57,784 bases of DNA from CAZSMC01 sp964607755 (GCA_964607755.1 CAZSMC010000027.1:1-57784); one strand, 5' to 3'; shown: positions 36,325 through 46,996, numbered from the stretch's first letter. Program-made: numbers and translations. The notes: a model not told the origin generated them from the letters alone.

Positions 36325-39300
36325 ATGAAAAGAGATTTTAATGGATTTTTTATCATGTTCACCGTTTTTATGCTGTTTGCAGCTTGCCTTTTTGCTGCGA
36401 CAACAGGTAAAATCACGGGAGTGGTAAAAGATACGGACACCGGTGATCCTCTTCCAGGCGCGAATGTTGTTATACAGGGAACGCAAATGGGAGCGGCAAC
36501 CGATGCAAACGGAAAGTACATTATCATTAATGTTCATCCCGGAGTTTACAAATTGCGGTTCTCAATGATGGGGTATCAAACCAAAGTCGTTGAGAATGTT
36601 AAAGTGTCTCTGGACCTGACCACGACGATTAATGTCGAGCTTGGTCAGGAAACCATCGCTGGTGAGGAAGTCACCGTGGTGGCGGAGAGGCCGGTAGTGC
36701 AAATGGATATGACCGGTTCTATGGCCACTGTAGGCGCTGAAGAGCTGGAAGTCTTGCCAGCGCAAAGTATCAACTATGCTATCAATCTCACAGCAGGTGT
36801 TGTAGATGCCGCAGGGATCCACATTCGCGGCGGACGATCAAGTGAAGTCGCCTACTGGGTTGATGGTGTCGCGACTACAGATGCTTTTACTAACAGCTCG
36901 ACAGCAGCAGTTGAAAATACCGCTGTTGAGGAATTGCAGGTTATTTCCGGTACCTTTAATGCCGAGTATGGTCAGGCTATGTCTGGTATCATCAACATTG
37001 TCACCAAAGATGGCGGTTCAGAATATCATGGTGAATTGAAAGGTTATGTGGGCGATTATCTTAGCGCAGATAATGAATACGCTGTTTTAGAATCGGTGAC
37101 GGCCATTACAGATCCGGAAACCAATGAAACAAATGTGTTTACAGAAGCTGTCGATCCCCTGAAAAAATTTAATCCCACCTACAACCTTGAAGGCAGCCTG
37201 AATGGTCCCGTTCCTGGATTTGGTAAAAATCTTAGCTTTTTTATAAACGGTCGTTATTATCAGCAGGAAGGTTACCTTTACGGGCGCGAATGGTTTCTGC
37301 CATCGGGTATTCCCGGCGATAGCTCGCTTGTGCCGATGCAGTCGAATCATCGATGGACGGGTCTTGGCAAACTAACATGGGCTATTACTCCAAGCTTCAA
37401 GGTGCGCTATAGTCTGAACGCAACCGAGTGGCATAACGACGGAGGTTTTAATCGAAGCTACAAGTTTGTTCCGGGCGGTCGCAGCCCCTCATGGGGTAGT
37501 ACTGTGACTCATCTGCTGTCACTAAACCATGTTTTGTCGGACAGAACATTCTATGAATTAAAAATCAATAGAATGTCCACACAAAGTGAGAGCCATCTGT
37601 ACGACGATCCACACCGTACTCCAAAGTGGCTTGTTAAGGTGCCAATCGATACATCTATGGGAGTGAATGAAGGATTTACATTTGACCCTTCAATCGCAAA
37701 TGCTGATAGTATTCTGACGCAATACCTTGGCAATTATGCCGATGCGTTCGACCCCGGAACCGTTACCGGCGACAGTATCATGCATATTTTGCAGCAATAT
37801 GGTATCCAAAGACGGTTTGTAGCTGACCCCAGCCAACCCCTGGGTTATGTTCATCCCGACTCCGCTCGGGCTCCGATTGCCTACAGCTATTTAAGAGCTG
37901 GCAATAACCTTAACCGGTATTTTCGAAGCTCAGCCTACTGGATCGGAAAATTTGATCTAACCAGCCAGGTTGACGACGTTCACCAGGTTAAAACTGGTGT
38001 TGAACTGCGGCTGCACGAGATCGATCTCGACAGTTACAACTTGCGCGCGAAATTGGATAAAAACGGCACAGCCATTGTTCCGTTCCAGCCGGTGATTCCT
38101 CCAAAAGAGAGTATTTATCGAAGCGTGTATATGGAACCGCGTACGCCTGTGGAATTTAGCGCCTATGTGCAGGATAAAATCGAACTCGACGATATTATCA
38201 TGAACATTGGCTTGCGCTTTGATTATTTTAATGCCAACTATTATGTTCCGGCTGATCCGATGGATCCATCCATTTATACGCCAATGAAACCGGAAAATAA
38301 ATACATCGATCCGACGGCTGATAATCCGGTCGAATACACACCAGAACAACGCAAAGAGTTCATGTGGAAAGAGACTGAGGGGAAAATGCAGATTAGTCCC
38401 CGACTTGGCATTGCGTATCCGATCACGGATAAAGGCGTCATTCACTTTTCTTATGGTCATTTTCTGCAAATCCCCGATTTTCAATATCTGTATGCTGCAC
38501 CGGGTTTCAAACTGAACACTGGCGGTGGTAACACGATTTTTGGCAATGCCGAGCTGAATCCCCAACGCACCACACAGTATGAAATCGGTCTACAGCAAGA
38601 AATAACGGATGGACTCGGAATCGACGTCACTGTTTTTTACCGCGACATTCGTGACTGGGTCGGAACAAGTCCGATTGTCAAGACAGTGCGCGATGTGGTG
38701 GCATACTCGACTTATGAAAATAAGGATTACGCCAATGTTCGCGGCATTACCTTCCGGGGCGAACAGAGATTTACAAATATGTTTGCCGCAAAAGTGGATT
38801 ATACCTTCCAGGTCGCTGAAGGTACGTATTCAAATCCAACGGATGCATTCTATGCAGAATTGGCCCAAGAACAACCGCGTCGCAACCTGATTCCATTGAA
38901 CTGGGACCAGAACCACACGTTTAATTTTCAACTCATGTTGCGCCCGAATACGTGGACAATATCAATGGTCGGAACATATAAAACCGGTCTGCCCTATACA
39001 CCATCTTTCCCCAAAGGTGAATTTGTCGGTGGCGTGGGCGTTTCGTCGTTACCAGACAACAGCGCCCGCCGGCCGGAAATATATAGCACAGATCTTTACA
39101 TAACAAAGACGTTACCCGTTGCCGGCTTAAATGTGCGGTTGTTTGCCTATGTTTACAATGTGTTTGATAGCCGCATGGCGACGAATGTGTGGTCGGATAC
39201 AGGAACACCGGAATATACCACTGATCCTAATCCTGATAAAGTGCTCTATAATAAACTCCGTATCGGAACAGTCGAGGATTATCTAAAACGCCCAGAGTGG

Positions 39301-39348
39301 TACATCGCACCGCGTCAAGTTCAACTTGGACTGAGCCTCGGGTTTTAA
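36325..39348 (+). CDS. TonB-dependent receptor 3
   Basis: The protein has 1,007 residues; the signal segment ends CLFAA. Domains as in receptor 1: TTGKITGVVKDTDTGDPLPG, EEVTVVAERP, plug with HIRGGRSSEVAYWVDGVATT and EYGQAMSGIINIVTKDGG, and barrel ending VQLGLSLGF. It is the counterpart of receptor 1 in the second block (FLPSGIPGDSS, SHLYDDPH, VISGTFNAEYGQ), but the plug segment after VQMDMTGSMATVG differs (AQSINYAINLTAGVV), and there is an extra stretch near residue 470 (LTQYLGNYADAFDPGTVTG). S3 starts 18 nt later. It is probably the first gene of a second transcription unit. The ligand is unknown. Confidence 0.9.
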   Translation: MKRDFNGFFIMFTVFMLFAACLFAATTGKITGVVKDTDTGDPLPGANVVIQGTQMGAATDANGKYIIINVHPGVYKLRFSMMGYQTKVVENVKVSLDLTTTINVELGQETIAGEEVTVVAERPVVQMDMTGSMATVGAEELEVLPAQSINYAINLTAGVVDAAGIHIRGGRSSEVAYWVDGVATTDAFTNSSTAAVENTAVEELQVISGTFNAEYGQAMSGIINIVTKDGGSEYHGELKGYVGDYLSADNEYAVLESVTAITDPETNETNVFTEAVDPLKKFNPTYNLEGSLNGPVPGFGKNLSFFINGRYYQQEGYLYGREWFLPSGIPGDSSLVPMQSNHRWTGLGKLTWAITPSFKVRYSLNATEWHNDGGFNRSYKFVPGGRSPSWGSTVTHLLSLNHVLSDRTFYELKINRMSTQSESHLYDDPHRTPKWLVKVPIDTSMGVNEGFTFDPSIANADSILTQYLGNYADAFDPGTVTGDSIMHILQQYGIQRRFVADPSQPLGYVHPDSARAPIAYSYLRAGNNLNRYFRSSAYWIGKFDLTSQVDDVHQVKTGVELRLHEIDLDSYNLRAKLDKNGTAIVPFQPVIPPKESIYRSVYMEPRTPVEFSAYVQDKIELDDIIMNIGLRFDYFNANYYVPADPMDPSIYTPMKPENKYIDPTADNPVEYTPEQRKEFMWKETEGKMQISPRLGIAYPITDKGVIHFSYGHFLQIPDFQYLYAAPGFKLNTGGGNTIFGNAELNPQRTTQYEIGLQQEITDGLGIDVTVFYRDIRDWVGTSPIVKTVRDVVAYSTYENKDYANVRGITFRGEQRFTNMFAAKVDYTFQVAEGTYSNPTDAFYAELAQEQPRRNLIPLNWDQNHTFNFQLMLRPNTWTISMVGTYKTGLPYTPSFPKGEFVGGVGVSSLPDNSARRPEIYSTDLYITKTLPVAGLNVRLFAYVYNVFDSRMATNVWSDTGTPEYTTDPNPDKVLYNKLRIGTVEDYLKRPEWYIAPRQVQLGLSLGF

Positions 39349-39366
39349 AAAAAGGAGATTTTAGAT

Positions 39367-42300
39367 ATGAAAAAAGCAATAATCACCATTTTACTTTGTC
39401 TCTTCTGTTTGTCAGCAGCATATAGTCAACAGCGGGTTGACGAGTTGCACGGAGACGAACTCTATAGTTTCCGTAATTTTCATTCCGGCAATCAGATTAG
39501 AACCAGTTTTTATAACGAAGGCTACGTCGGTCACCGGCAAAGCATCAATCCCACTGACATTGGCGAGTGGCCGATTAATTCCGGACACAATTATATCAAT
39601 CTGATACCTTATTTTATACTTTCAGAAGTCAAAGATACCGAGGGGATCATTCGCCATATTTCCTCGGAAGCCAACGGCATTGTGACGGGAAATGACAATG
39701 ACGCCGCTTCTGCTGATTCGCGCGAAGACGGTAGCTGGCAGTGTAACGCGCCGCTGCCGGGTTTTGCCAATCCGGACGTGCAACTCATTGCCATGAGTCA
39801 TCAACCGGAAACCTGGCCGGCAACCTGGCCGGACAAGTTTGAAGATGCCATCGATCCAGGCTGGCCCGGCTCATGGAATGGCTATTTTGGTAAAAATAAA
39901 CTCAATGCTGACCAGGAGAGCTATTATTTGTTTGATGATTACCAGAACGACGAGTTTTCTTTTTTCCCGGACAGCACAGATTCGCTGCGCCGCGGCCTGG
40001 GTATGCGCGGTACTGTCCGCGGTTTCCAGTGGTCCAATGTGCTGGTCGAAGATGTGCTGTTCCAATTGGTCGATATCAAGAATATCGGCACCTATAATCA
40101 TTCGAAAATGATTTTCGGCATCATGTCCGGTCCTGTTTTTGGACGCAGTGTACAAGGTGGCGGCGACGGCTCCGATGATGCGGCACAATTTGATCTGCAG
40201 CGAAAAATCGGCTGGCATTTTGATGAAGATGACATTGGCGATACCGGCTGGACACCGGTCGGTTGTCAAGGATTTTCTTACTTTGAGAGTCCTGGTAATC
40301 CATACGATGGTATCGACAACGATGACGATGCCAACGACGGCCCCGGCAAGGTGATCACTGAGGAGCTATTTGCCCCCATGGTAATTAATGAAGGCGATCC
40401 CATTGTTTTGATTGATTACGATACCTTTGAACGAACGGTGACGACCATGCCTGCTGAAGGCGTCACCATTACGTATCTGGACAATGAATATCATTATGAT
40501 GCCGGACAAACGTTCGAAGAGATCGAAGCTAACCTTATAGATGATAACCTGAACGGTATTATTGATGAGAGTAACGGCTATGAATACGGTGAAGGCGAAA
40601 ATATGGTCAGTAACTATCTTTTCGTCGGCCGTAAATATGTTGATTACTTTACCGGCGAAGGAAAAGACAATCCAAATATCGATGAACGCCGCGACGATGG
40701 TATTGATAACAACGGCGATTGGGATCCATTAACAGATGATGTTGGAATAGACGGCGTACCAAACACTGGCGATTATGGCGAGGGTGATGGTTTGCCGACT
40801 TCAGGATGGCAGCCTCCTGGTGCTTTCCCCGGGATCAAAGCTAAACCCAACAAGTATGGATTGATCGATACATACCTTCCCGGCGAACCAAGCATCGATA
40901 AAACAGACATTGACGAATCAGACATGATTGGCCTGACCGCTTTTAACATCTTTGTATGGGGCGACCCGAGTATGAGCGATGATGAGGGATTATGGGAAGG
41001 GTACCTCCCTGGATTTCTAAATGATTATGGCCAATTTACTGATACAGACTTGATGCTCGGATCCGGTTATTTTCCGCTCTCCGTCGGCAGCATCGAGCGT
41101 TTTTCGATCGGTATTATTTTCGGCGAAAGCTTTGATGATCTGTTCACAAACAACCAATACGCCAGACAAACCTATGAAGAAAATTATAATTTTGCCAAAG
41201 CGCCGCTTATCCCAGAGCTCACAGTTATTCCCGGAGACAACAAGGTGACACTGATGTGGGATGACAAGGCTGAACATTTTCGAGATCCTATAACCGGCTA
41301 TGATTTTGAAGGTTATCGAATTTATCGGTCAACTGATCCCGGGTGGAAGGATATGACGCCAGTCACTGACGGTAAGGGTTCTGTTGCTTATCGCAAACCT
41401 CTGGCACAGTTTGATCTAAAAAACGGAATCACAGGTTATCATCCCGTTCATGTTCGTGGCGTCGAATTCTACCTTGGTGATGATACCGGCATTGTCCATT
41501 CATTTGTAGACACAACGGCGCGAAATGGTCAAACCTATTATTACGCTGTGACGTCGTACGATCATGGCGGTGCCGAATTAGGTGTTGCACCGAGTGAATG
41601 CTCAAAATACATAGCGGTCGGCCAGGAGGGCACGGTGGACAAGGGTCGCAATGTGGCGATCGCTCGTCCCGAAGCCCCGGCCGCAGGTTTTACCCAGGCT
41701 GATCTGGAAAACCTGACCCTTGTTGAAGGCGGCAAAGCCAGCGGCAAAGTTGGTTTTGAGATTGTTAATCCAACTGTAGTTAAAGACAATGTCACTTATC
41801 AAATTGTATTTAAAGATACAATCGCAGAAAACGACAGCCGGGAACTGGTGCCGCAAACTAAAAACTTTAGTCTCATTAACGTAACCTCAGGTGATACGCT
41901 GATTAAGAAAAGCACAAATCTGGAGCCAGGTACGGAACAACCAATAACAGACGGATTCAAGATAAAGCTGTTCAATGTTGCGGAATTGGCAGTAAATATG
42001 AACAACTCAAAGTGGTTTACAGTTGAAACTGAGTCTGCTGCTGATAGTGTCTATGGATTTGTCTTTTCGCCGTTTCGCTACAGCCGGACCCAGGGAATTG
42101 CTATGCCAAACGATTATCGTATCACTTTTTATGATGATGTTGGTGTGGATACATCAGAAGCCTCGGAGCTCTCCAGGGTGCGCACTCTTCCATCTATGCC
42201 TGTTAACTTTACTGTGACAAATGAATTGACAGGAGAACCTGTGAAATTCGCTTTTTATGAACAGGATGCGGTCAAAGGTGAAGAAGGCATGTTTACAGCG

Positions 42301-42852
42301 TTTACAGACCGAACCCGAAGCGATCAGATCATTTTTATGGAACCAAATGAAAATGATTCATTGGTCTTTTCCTGGAGTCTTGAACTGGACCGGGCAACCG
42401 ATGATTCGCTTCACAGAAATCCTGTTGGCGGTGAATATGTGATTCTGAAAACCAACAAGCCTTTTCTGTCAAGTGATGTATTTTCATTTAACACCAAAGC
42501 TCAGGGAATTGATGAAGAATTGGCAAAGGAGCAACTGGATAAAATAAAAGTGGTGCCTAATCCGTATGTTGTTTCCAATTCATGGGAACCACTCAATCCG
42601 TATACAACCGGTCATGGTCCGCGAGAATTGCACTTTATCCATTTGCCGCAAAACTGTACGATAAAGATTTTCAACGTTCGCGGTCAGCTTGTCAAAGAAA
42701 TTGAACATAATAATCCGAACGTCGCTGATGGAACGGAAATTTGGAATATGCTGACCAAAGATTTGCTCGATATTTCGTACGGTATTTATATCTATCATGT
42801 TGATGCCGGTAAATTGGGCAGCAAAACCGGCAAGTTTGCAATAATCAAGTAA
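39367..42852 (+). CDS. large T9SS-type secreted protein S3
   Basis: The protein has 1,161 residues, the longest of the S family, with signal peptide ending AAYSQ and an AAAGGAG ribosome site. It has the shared frame: VDELHGDELYS, EWPINSG, GSWNGYFGK, the acidic DGIDNDDD/DDNLNGIIDE/DDGIDNNGDW loops, KTDIDESDMIGL, a fibronectin-like domain and VVPNPYVVSNSWEPLNPY at the C-terminus. It is most like S1 (GRNVAIARPEAP, FMEPNENDSLVFSWSLELD). A stretch of about 30 residues (WQPPGAFPGIKAKPNKYGLI) is inserted between the acidic loops and KTDIDESD and is absent from the other three. PorV2 follows after 80 nt. Function unknown; surface location inferred from the sorting domain. Confidence 0.8.
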   Translation: MKKAIITILLCLFCLSAAYSQQRVDELHGDELYSFRNFHSGNQIRTSFYNEGYVGHRQSINPTDIGEWPINSGHNYINLIPYFILSEVKDTEGIIRHISSEANGIVTGNDNDAASADSREDGSWQCNAPLPGFANPDVQLIAMSHQPETWPATWPDKFEDAIDPGWPGSWNGYFGKNKLNADQESYYLFDDYQNDEFSFFPDSTDSLRRGLGMRGTVRGFQWSNVLVEDVLFQLVDIKNIGTYNHSKMIFGIMSGPVFGRSVQGGGDGSDDAAQFDLQRKIGWHFDEDDIGDTGWTPVGCQGFSYFESPGNPYDGIDNDDDANDGPGKVITEELFAPMVINEGDPIVLIDYDTFERTVTTMPAEGVTITYLDNEYHYDAGQTFEEIEANLIDDNLNGIIDESNGYEYGEGENMVSNYLFVGRKYVDYFTGEGKDNPNIDERRDDGIDNNGDWDPLTDDVGIDGVPNTGDYGEGDGLPTSGWQPPGAFPGIKAKPNKYGLIDTYLPGEPSIDKTDIDESDMIGLTAFNIFVWGDPSMSDDEGLWEGYLPGFLNDYGQFTDTDLMLGSGYFPLSVGSIERFSIGIIFGESFDDLFTNNQYARQTYEENYNFAKAPLIPELTVIPGDNKVTLMWDDKAEHFRDPITGYDFEGYRIYRSTDPGWKDMTPVTDGKGSVAYRKPLAQFDLKNGITGYHPVHVRGVEFYLGDDTGIVHSFVDTTARNGQTYYYAVTSYDHGGAELGVAPSECSKYIAVGQEGTVDKGRNVAIARPEAPAAGFTQADLENLTLVEGGKASGKVGFEIVNPTVVKDNVTYQIVFKDTIAENDSRELVPQTKNFSLINVTSGDTLIKKSTNLEPGTEQPITDGFKIKLFNVAELAVNMNNSKWFTVETESAADSVYGFVFSPFRYSRTQGIAMPNDYRITFYDDVGVDTSEASELSRVRTLPSMPVNFTVTNELTGEPVKFAFYEQDAVKGEEGMFTAFTDRTRSDQIIFMEPNENDSLVFSWSLELDRATDDSLHRNPVGGEYVILKTNKPFLSSDVFSFNTKAQGIDEELAKEQLDKIKVVPNPYVVSNSWEPLNPYTTGHGPRELHFIHLPQNCTIKIFNVRGQLVKEIEHNNPNVADGTEIWNMLTKDLLDISYGIYIYHVDAGKLGSKTGKFAIIK

Positions 42853-42866
42853 ATGGTGAATTTACG

Positions 42867-42905
42867 GATGACGAAAGCTCACATAAAATTCACGCTTTCG
42901 TCATC
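42867..42905 (+). terminator. intercistronic hairpin between S3 and PorV2
   Basis: A 12-bp perfect stem, GATGACGAAAGC (42867-42878) with GCTTTCGTCATC (42894-42905), is followed by TCTCATTT. It occupies the same place as the hairpin after S1 but has a different sequence. It may be a weak terminator or a processing site. Confidence 0.55.
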
Positions 42906-42932
42906 TCTCATTTACATTGTGAGGAGAGACAA

Positions 42933-43946
42933 ATGAAAAAGATAATCCTTTTACTCGCCGTTTTATCAAGTGTTACATTGTTGTTTTCTCAAAACGTCAC
43001 CAAGGTAGGAACCACATCGGCAGGTTTTTTGAACATTGACATCGGCACCCGGGCGATTGGCATGGGCGGCTCGTACGTGTCGGTTGCCGACGATGCCATG
43101 TCTATGTACTGGAACCCGGCAGGCATAGCTCGTCTCAGCGGTGGCGAAGCATTTTTCACCCACTCTAAGTGGTTGGCAGACATTGGCTTGAGTTATGCCG
43201 GCTTTGCCATGCAAATGGGTCGAGACGGCGCCATCGGAGTGTTTGCCAATTTCATGACCATGGACCAGATGGAACGGACCACAGTTATGGAGCCGGACGG
43301 CACAGGTGAGATGTTCGACGCTGGCAGCTATGTTTTTGATTTGACGTATGCCCATAATCTGACAGACCGTTTTACCATTGGCGGTTCGTTCAAGTACATT
43401 CACGAAAAGATCTACCACAGTTCCGCATCTGGTATTGCTTTTGACATTGGCACGTTGTTCGACACCCAGTTTAGCGGTTTGCGGATTGGCATGAGCATCA
43501 CCAACTATGGCACAAAGATGCAGATGAGTGGTCGTGACATGCTGATTCAGACGGACATCGATCCGTTGATTCACGGTAACAATCAGAACATCAACGCGAA
43601 TTTGTCTACAGATGAATTTGAATTGCCATTGATGTTCCGCGTTGGCGTGTCTATGGATGTTTTGAAAGGTGCTGGCAACAGCAATTTGATTGTCTCGCTT
43701 GACGCCTTGCATCCGAACGACGATGTCGAGTATGTGAATGTGGGAGCGGAATACGGTTTCAGCAAGATGTTCTTTTTACGCGGCGGCTACAAGACCTTGT
43801 TTGCGCGCGACAGCGAACAGGGATTATGTTTTGGCGCTGGATTGCATTACGGATTTGGCCCGACAAAGATCAAGGTGGACTATGCGTACCAGGATTTCGG
43901 TGTGCTGAACGATGTGCAGATGTTTTCAGTCGGATTGGGTTTTTAG
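42933..43946 (+). CDS. PorV/PorQ-family outer-membrane protein, copy 2
   Basis: The protein has 337 residues. The signal peptide (MKKIILLLAVLSS...LLFSQ) is unlike that of copy 1, but from NVTKVGTT on the two proteins differ at only about four positions by eye (A/S, L/I, K/Q, G/S). The DNA has scattered, mostly silent changes (about 11 in the first 200 nt). The family and likely role are as for copy 1: a FadL-like barrel handling T9SS cargo. It lies between S3 and receptor 4, at the same position in its block as copy 1. The sharp start of similarity at the cleavage site and its end at the stop codon suggest gene conversion or a recent replacement. Confidence 0.9.
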   Translation: MKKIILLLAVLSSVTLLFSQNVTKVGTTSAGFLNIDIGTRAIGMGGSYVSVADDAMSMYWNPAGIARLSGGEAFFTHSKWLADIGLSYAGFAMQMGRDGAIGVFANFMTMDQMERTTVMEPDGTGEMFDAGSYVFDLTYAHNLTDRFTIGGSFKYIHEKIYHSSASGIAFDIGTLFDTQFSGLRIGMSITNYGTKMQMSGRDMLIQTDIDPLIHGNNQNINANLSTDEFELPLMFRVGVSMDVLKGAGNSNLIVSLDALHPNDDVEYVNVGAEYGFSKMFFLRGGYKTLFARDSEQGLCFGAGLHYGFGPTKIKVDYAYQDFGVLNDVQMFSVGLGF

Positions 43947-44025
43947 TGTTGACTGAATTCATTGCAGGACAAAAAATAGCTCCGATAATTGAATGTTTAT
44001 AAAACCAAAAAGGGAGTGAATCGTT

Positions 44026-46977
44026 ATGAGAGAAAAAACGATTGTCACTCTGGGTATGATTGTATTAATTGCTTTATTTTCTCATACGGTAAAGGCGGGA
44101 ACCACGGGCAAGATAGCTGGAACCGTGGTCGATGCTGAAACAAGAGATCCATTACCAGGTGTGAATATTGTGCTGCAAGGTACAACAATGGGAGCAGCGA
44201 CAGATGTCAAAGGCAATTATACAATTCTTAATGTACCGCCCGGAGTTTACACCGTTCGAGTGTCTATGATGGGATACAGGGCTACTGTTGTAGAGGACGT
44301 TCGTGTATCCATCGATTTGACGACAACGCTGAATGTTGAACTTGAAGAAACTGTTTTAGAAGCAGATGAAGAAGTAACTATTGTCGCCGAACGGCCAATG
44401 GTGCAAAAAGATATGACCTCGTCGCTTTCAGCGGTGAATTCGCAGGAAATAGAATCCCTGCCGGTCCAGGAAGTGAGTGATGTGCTGGAGTTGCAAGCCG
44501 GTATTGTACGTTCTGGTGGGCAGTTGCATATCCGCGGCGGCCGGTCCGGCGAGGTCGCTTACTGGGTTGATGGCGTGGCCACAACTGATGTTTTCGGTGG
44601 TGGCATGGGTGTCACTGTAGAAAACTCGGCTGTAGAAGAGCTGCAGGTCGTGTCCGGTACCTTTAATGCCGAATATGGTCAGGCCATGTCCGGTATTATT
44701 AACATCATAACCAAAGAAGGCGGGCCAAAGTTTTCAGGTGAATTAAAAGCGTATATGGGCGATTATTACAGCACAAGCGGTGAGTTTGATGTGCTAGAGC
44801 GCACTGAGGTAATCACAGATTCTGAAACCGGTCAAACTCAGGCTATCGGCATCTCTGAAAATCCGTTGAAAAAATTTAATCCAACGTATAATTTGCAAGG
44901 CAGTTTGAGCGGGCCAATTATTGGCAACAAATTGACTTTTTTTGCCAACGTTCGCTATATTGAACAGGAAGGTTATTTGTATGGCCGCAATTGGTTTACT
45001 CCTCGGGGCACTCCGGGTGACAGCAGTCTGGTACCAATGAATCCCAATCGGCGACTCTCCACGCAGGCTAAACTCACTTGGAAACCTGTTACAAACATCA
45101 AACTGAATTATAATGTGTTTTGGCGTGACTGGGAAAATGATTTGACCTGGAGCAAGAATTACAAATATGTTCCTCACAGTCGTCCCCAACAGTTTGGCGG
45201 AGGCATGAGTCACATTTTTAGTTTGAATCATGTGCTGTCGCCAAAAACATTTTATGAATTACGCGTCAACAGGTTTTACAACGAGTATGAATCTTATTTA
45301 TACAAAGATCCTTACGCGACGTGTGATTATCTTGTTTCAGTGCCGGAAGATACCGCCAACGATATTACAGCGCACACGTTCGATCCGACTACATCTGAAG
45401 GAGAAAAGGAGCTGGAACAACTCAGGAATCAACGTATCGCTTTTGACTGGGTTATTGATCCGAATAGCCCTCCCGGTTATGTTCATCCGGATTCGATTTC
45501 TGCCCCGGCAAGTTACAGCTTTAATAATGTGGGCACGGATTTGAGCCACTTCAACCGGTCTACAGCCTATTGGGTGGGTAAATTTGACTTGACAAGTCAG
45601 ATAAATCAAGTCAATCAAGTGCAAGCTGGATTTGAAGTGCGGCTGCATGAATTGGAATTACATTCGTTCACACTTCGACCCAAATTAGAGGGCGATCAAC
45701 CTATTGTGCCTTTTGAACCGGATATCCCGCCTATTTCTAGTATTTACCGAAGCGATTATGTGCGCGAACCGCGGGAAATTTCTGCCTATATTCAAAATAA
45801 AATGGAAACCAAAGAACTTATTCTGAATATTGGTTTACGGTTTGATTATTTTGACGCCAACAGTGTGATTCCGGCTGATCCGTCGGACCCCAATATTTAC
45901 GCACCTTTTAAAGATGAACACATTTATAAAAATCCGGACGCACCGGAAGAAGAGCGCGTCGAATACACACCGGAAGAACGACGGGAATTTATGCATAAAG
46001 AAGTAGATCCAAAAATGCAGCTCAGTCCGAGGCTCGGTATTGCATATCCGATTACAGATCGGGGTGTTATTCACTTTTCGTACGGGCATTTTTTCCAGAT
46101 ACCTGAATTCCGTCTGCTCTACGATAATCCCGATTTTAAACTGTCCAGTGGCGGTGGTTATTTTATATTCGGCAATCCCGATCTGAACCCGCAAAAAACA
46201 GTCATGTACGAAATCGGCTTGCAACAGCAAATAAGCAATGATATGAGCGTTGACATGACCTTGTTTTATCGCGATGTTCGCGACTGGGTTGGTACAAGTC
46301 CCCTGGTTTCGACGCCAAATCCCAGTGTCAAGTATTCCCAGTATGAAAACAAGGATTACTCGAACGTGCGCGGTATCACAGCTAAACTGACAAAACGCTA
46401 TTCGAATAATTTTTCTGCGCGTGTGGATTATTCCTTTCAAATCGCCGAAGGCACCTATTCCAATCCCACAGATGCGTTTAATGCTTATACCGCGAACGAA
46501 CAACCGCGGCTGGCTTTGATTCCATTGAATTGGGATCAAAATCATACGCTAAACGCGTCACTGGTTTACGATTATCAGGATTGGACATTCTCAGCGATCG
46601 GACGTTTCTGGACCGGTCGGCCATATACGCCGAGTTTTCCGAGAGGTGAAGTGGTTGGCGGTGCTGCCCTTATCGGACTGCGTGAAAATAGCGCCCGTTT
46701 GCCTAATCAGAAAAGCGTTGACCTTTATATAAATCGACGCTTAAACGTACAGAATGTCGGTTTTAATGTGTTCTTTAATATCTATAATGTTTTCGATATT
46801 CAAGACGATACAGCCGTTTACGGTGATACCGGTAGTGCAGAATACACGACAGAAATTAATCCGGATAGAGTTTCTTATGATCCAAAGCGTGTTGGCACAG
46901 TCCAGGACTATGTAAAACAACCGAGTTGGTACACTTCGCCACGGCAAATTCAACTCGGACTTTCGTTGGAATTTTAA
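44026..46977 (+). CDS. TonB-dependent receptor 4
   Basis: The protein has 983 residues, with ribosome site AGGGAG and a signal peptide ending VKAG. It carries the carboxypeptidase-like domain (TTGKIAGTVVDAETRDPLPG), EEVTIVAERP, plug (HIRGGRSGEVAYWVDGVATT) and barrel ending IQLGLSLEF. It is the counterpart of receptor 2, sharing VQEVSDVLELQAG and FGGGMGVTVENSA, but lacks the lysine-rich insertion of receptor 2. Instead it has the KDEHIYKNPDAPEEERVEYT stretch, similar to receptor 1 at that place, which may be a trace of recombination between paralogues. S4 starts 19 nt later. Confidence 0.9.
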   Translation: MREKTIVTLGMIVLIALFSHTVKAGTTGKIAGTVVDAETRDPLPGVNIVLQGTTMGAATDVKGNYTILNVPPGVYTVRVSMMGYRATVVEDVRVSIDLTTTLNVELEETVLEADEEVTIVAERPMVQKDMTSSLSAVNSQEIESLPVQEVSDVLELQAGIVRSGGQLHIRGGRSGEVAYWVDGVATTDVFGGGMGVTVENSAVEELQVVSGTFNAEYGQAMSGIINIITKEGGPKFSGELKAYMGDYYSTSGEFDVLERTEVITDSETGQTQAIGISENPLKKFNPTYNLQGSLSGPIIGNKLTFFANVRYIEQEGYLYGRNWFTPRGTPGDSSLVPMNPNRRLSTQAKLTWKPVTNIKLNYNVFWRDWENDLTWSKNYKYVPHSRPQQFGGGMSHIFSLNHVLSPKTFYELRVNRFYNEYESYLYKDPYATCDYLVSVPEDTANDITAHTFDPTTSEGEKELEQLRNQRIAFDWVIDPNSPPGYVHPDSISAPASYSFNNVGTDLSHFNRSTAYWVGKFDLTSQINQVNQVQAGFEVRLHELELHSFTLRPKLEGDQPIVPFEPDIPPISSIYRSDYVREPREISAYIQNKMETKELILNIGLRFDYFDANSVIPADPSDPNIYAPFKDEHIYKNPDAPEEERVEYTPEERREFMHKEVDPKMQLSPRLGIAYPITDRGVIHFSYGHFFQIPEFRLLYDNPDFKLSSGGGYFIFGNPDLNPQKTVMYEIGLQQQISNDMSVDMTLFYRDVRDWVGTSPLVSTPNPSVKYSQYENKDYSNVRGITAKLTKRYSNNFSARVDYSFQIAEGTYSNPTDAFNAYTANEQPRLALIPLNWDQNHTLNASLVYDYQDWTFSAIGRFWTGRPYTPSFPRGEVVGGAALIGLRENSARLPNQKSVDLYINRRLNVQNVGFNVFFNIYNVFDIQDDTAVYGDTGSAEYTTEINPDRVSYDPKRVGTVQDYVKQPSWYTSPRQIQLGLSLEF

Positions 46978-46996
46978 AACAATGAGGAGAGTGCTC

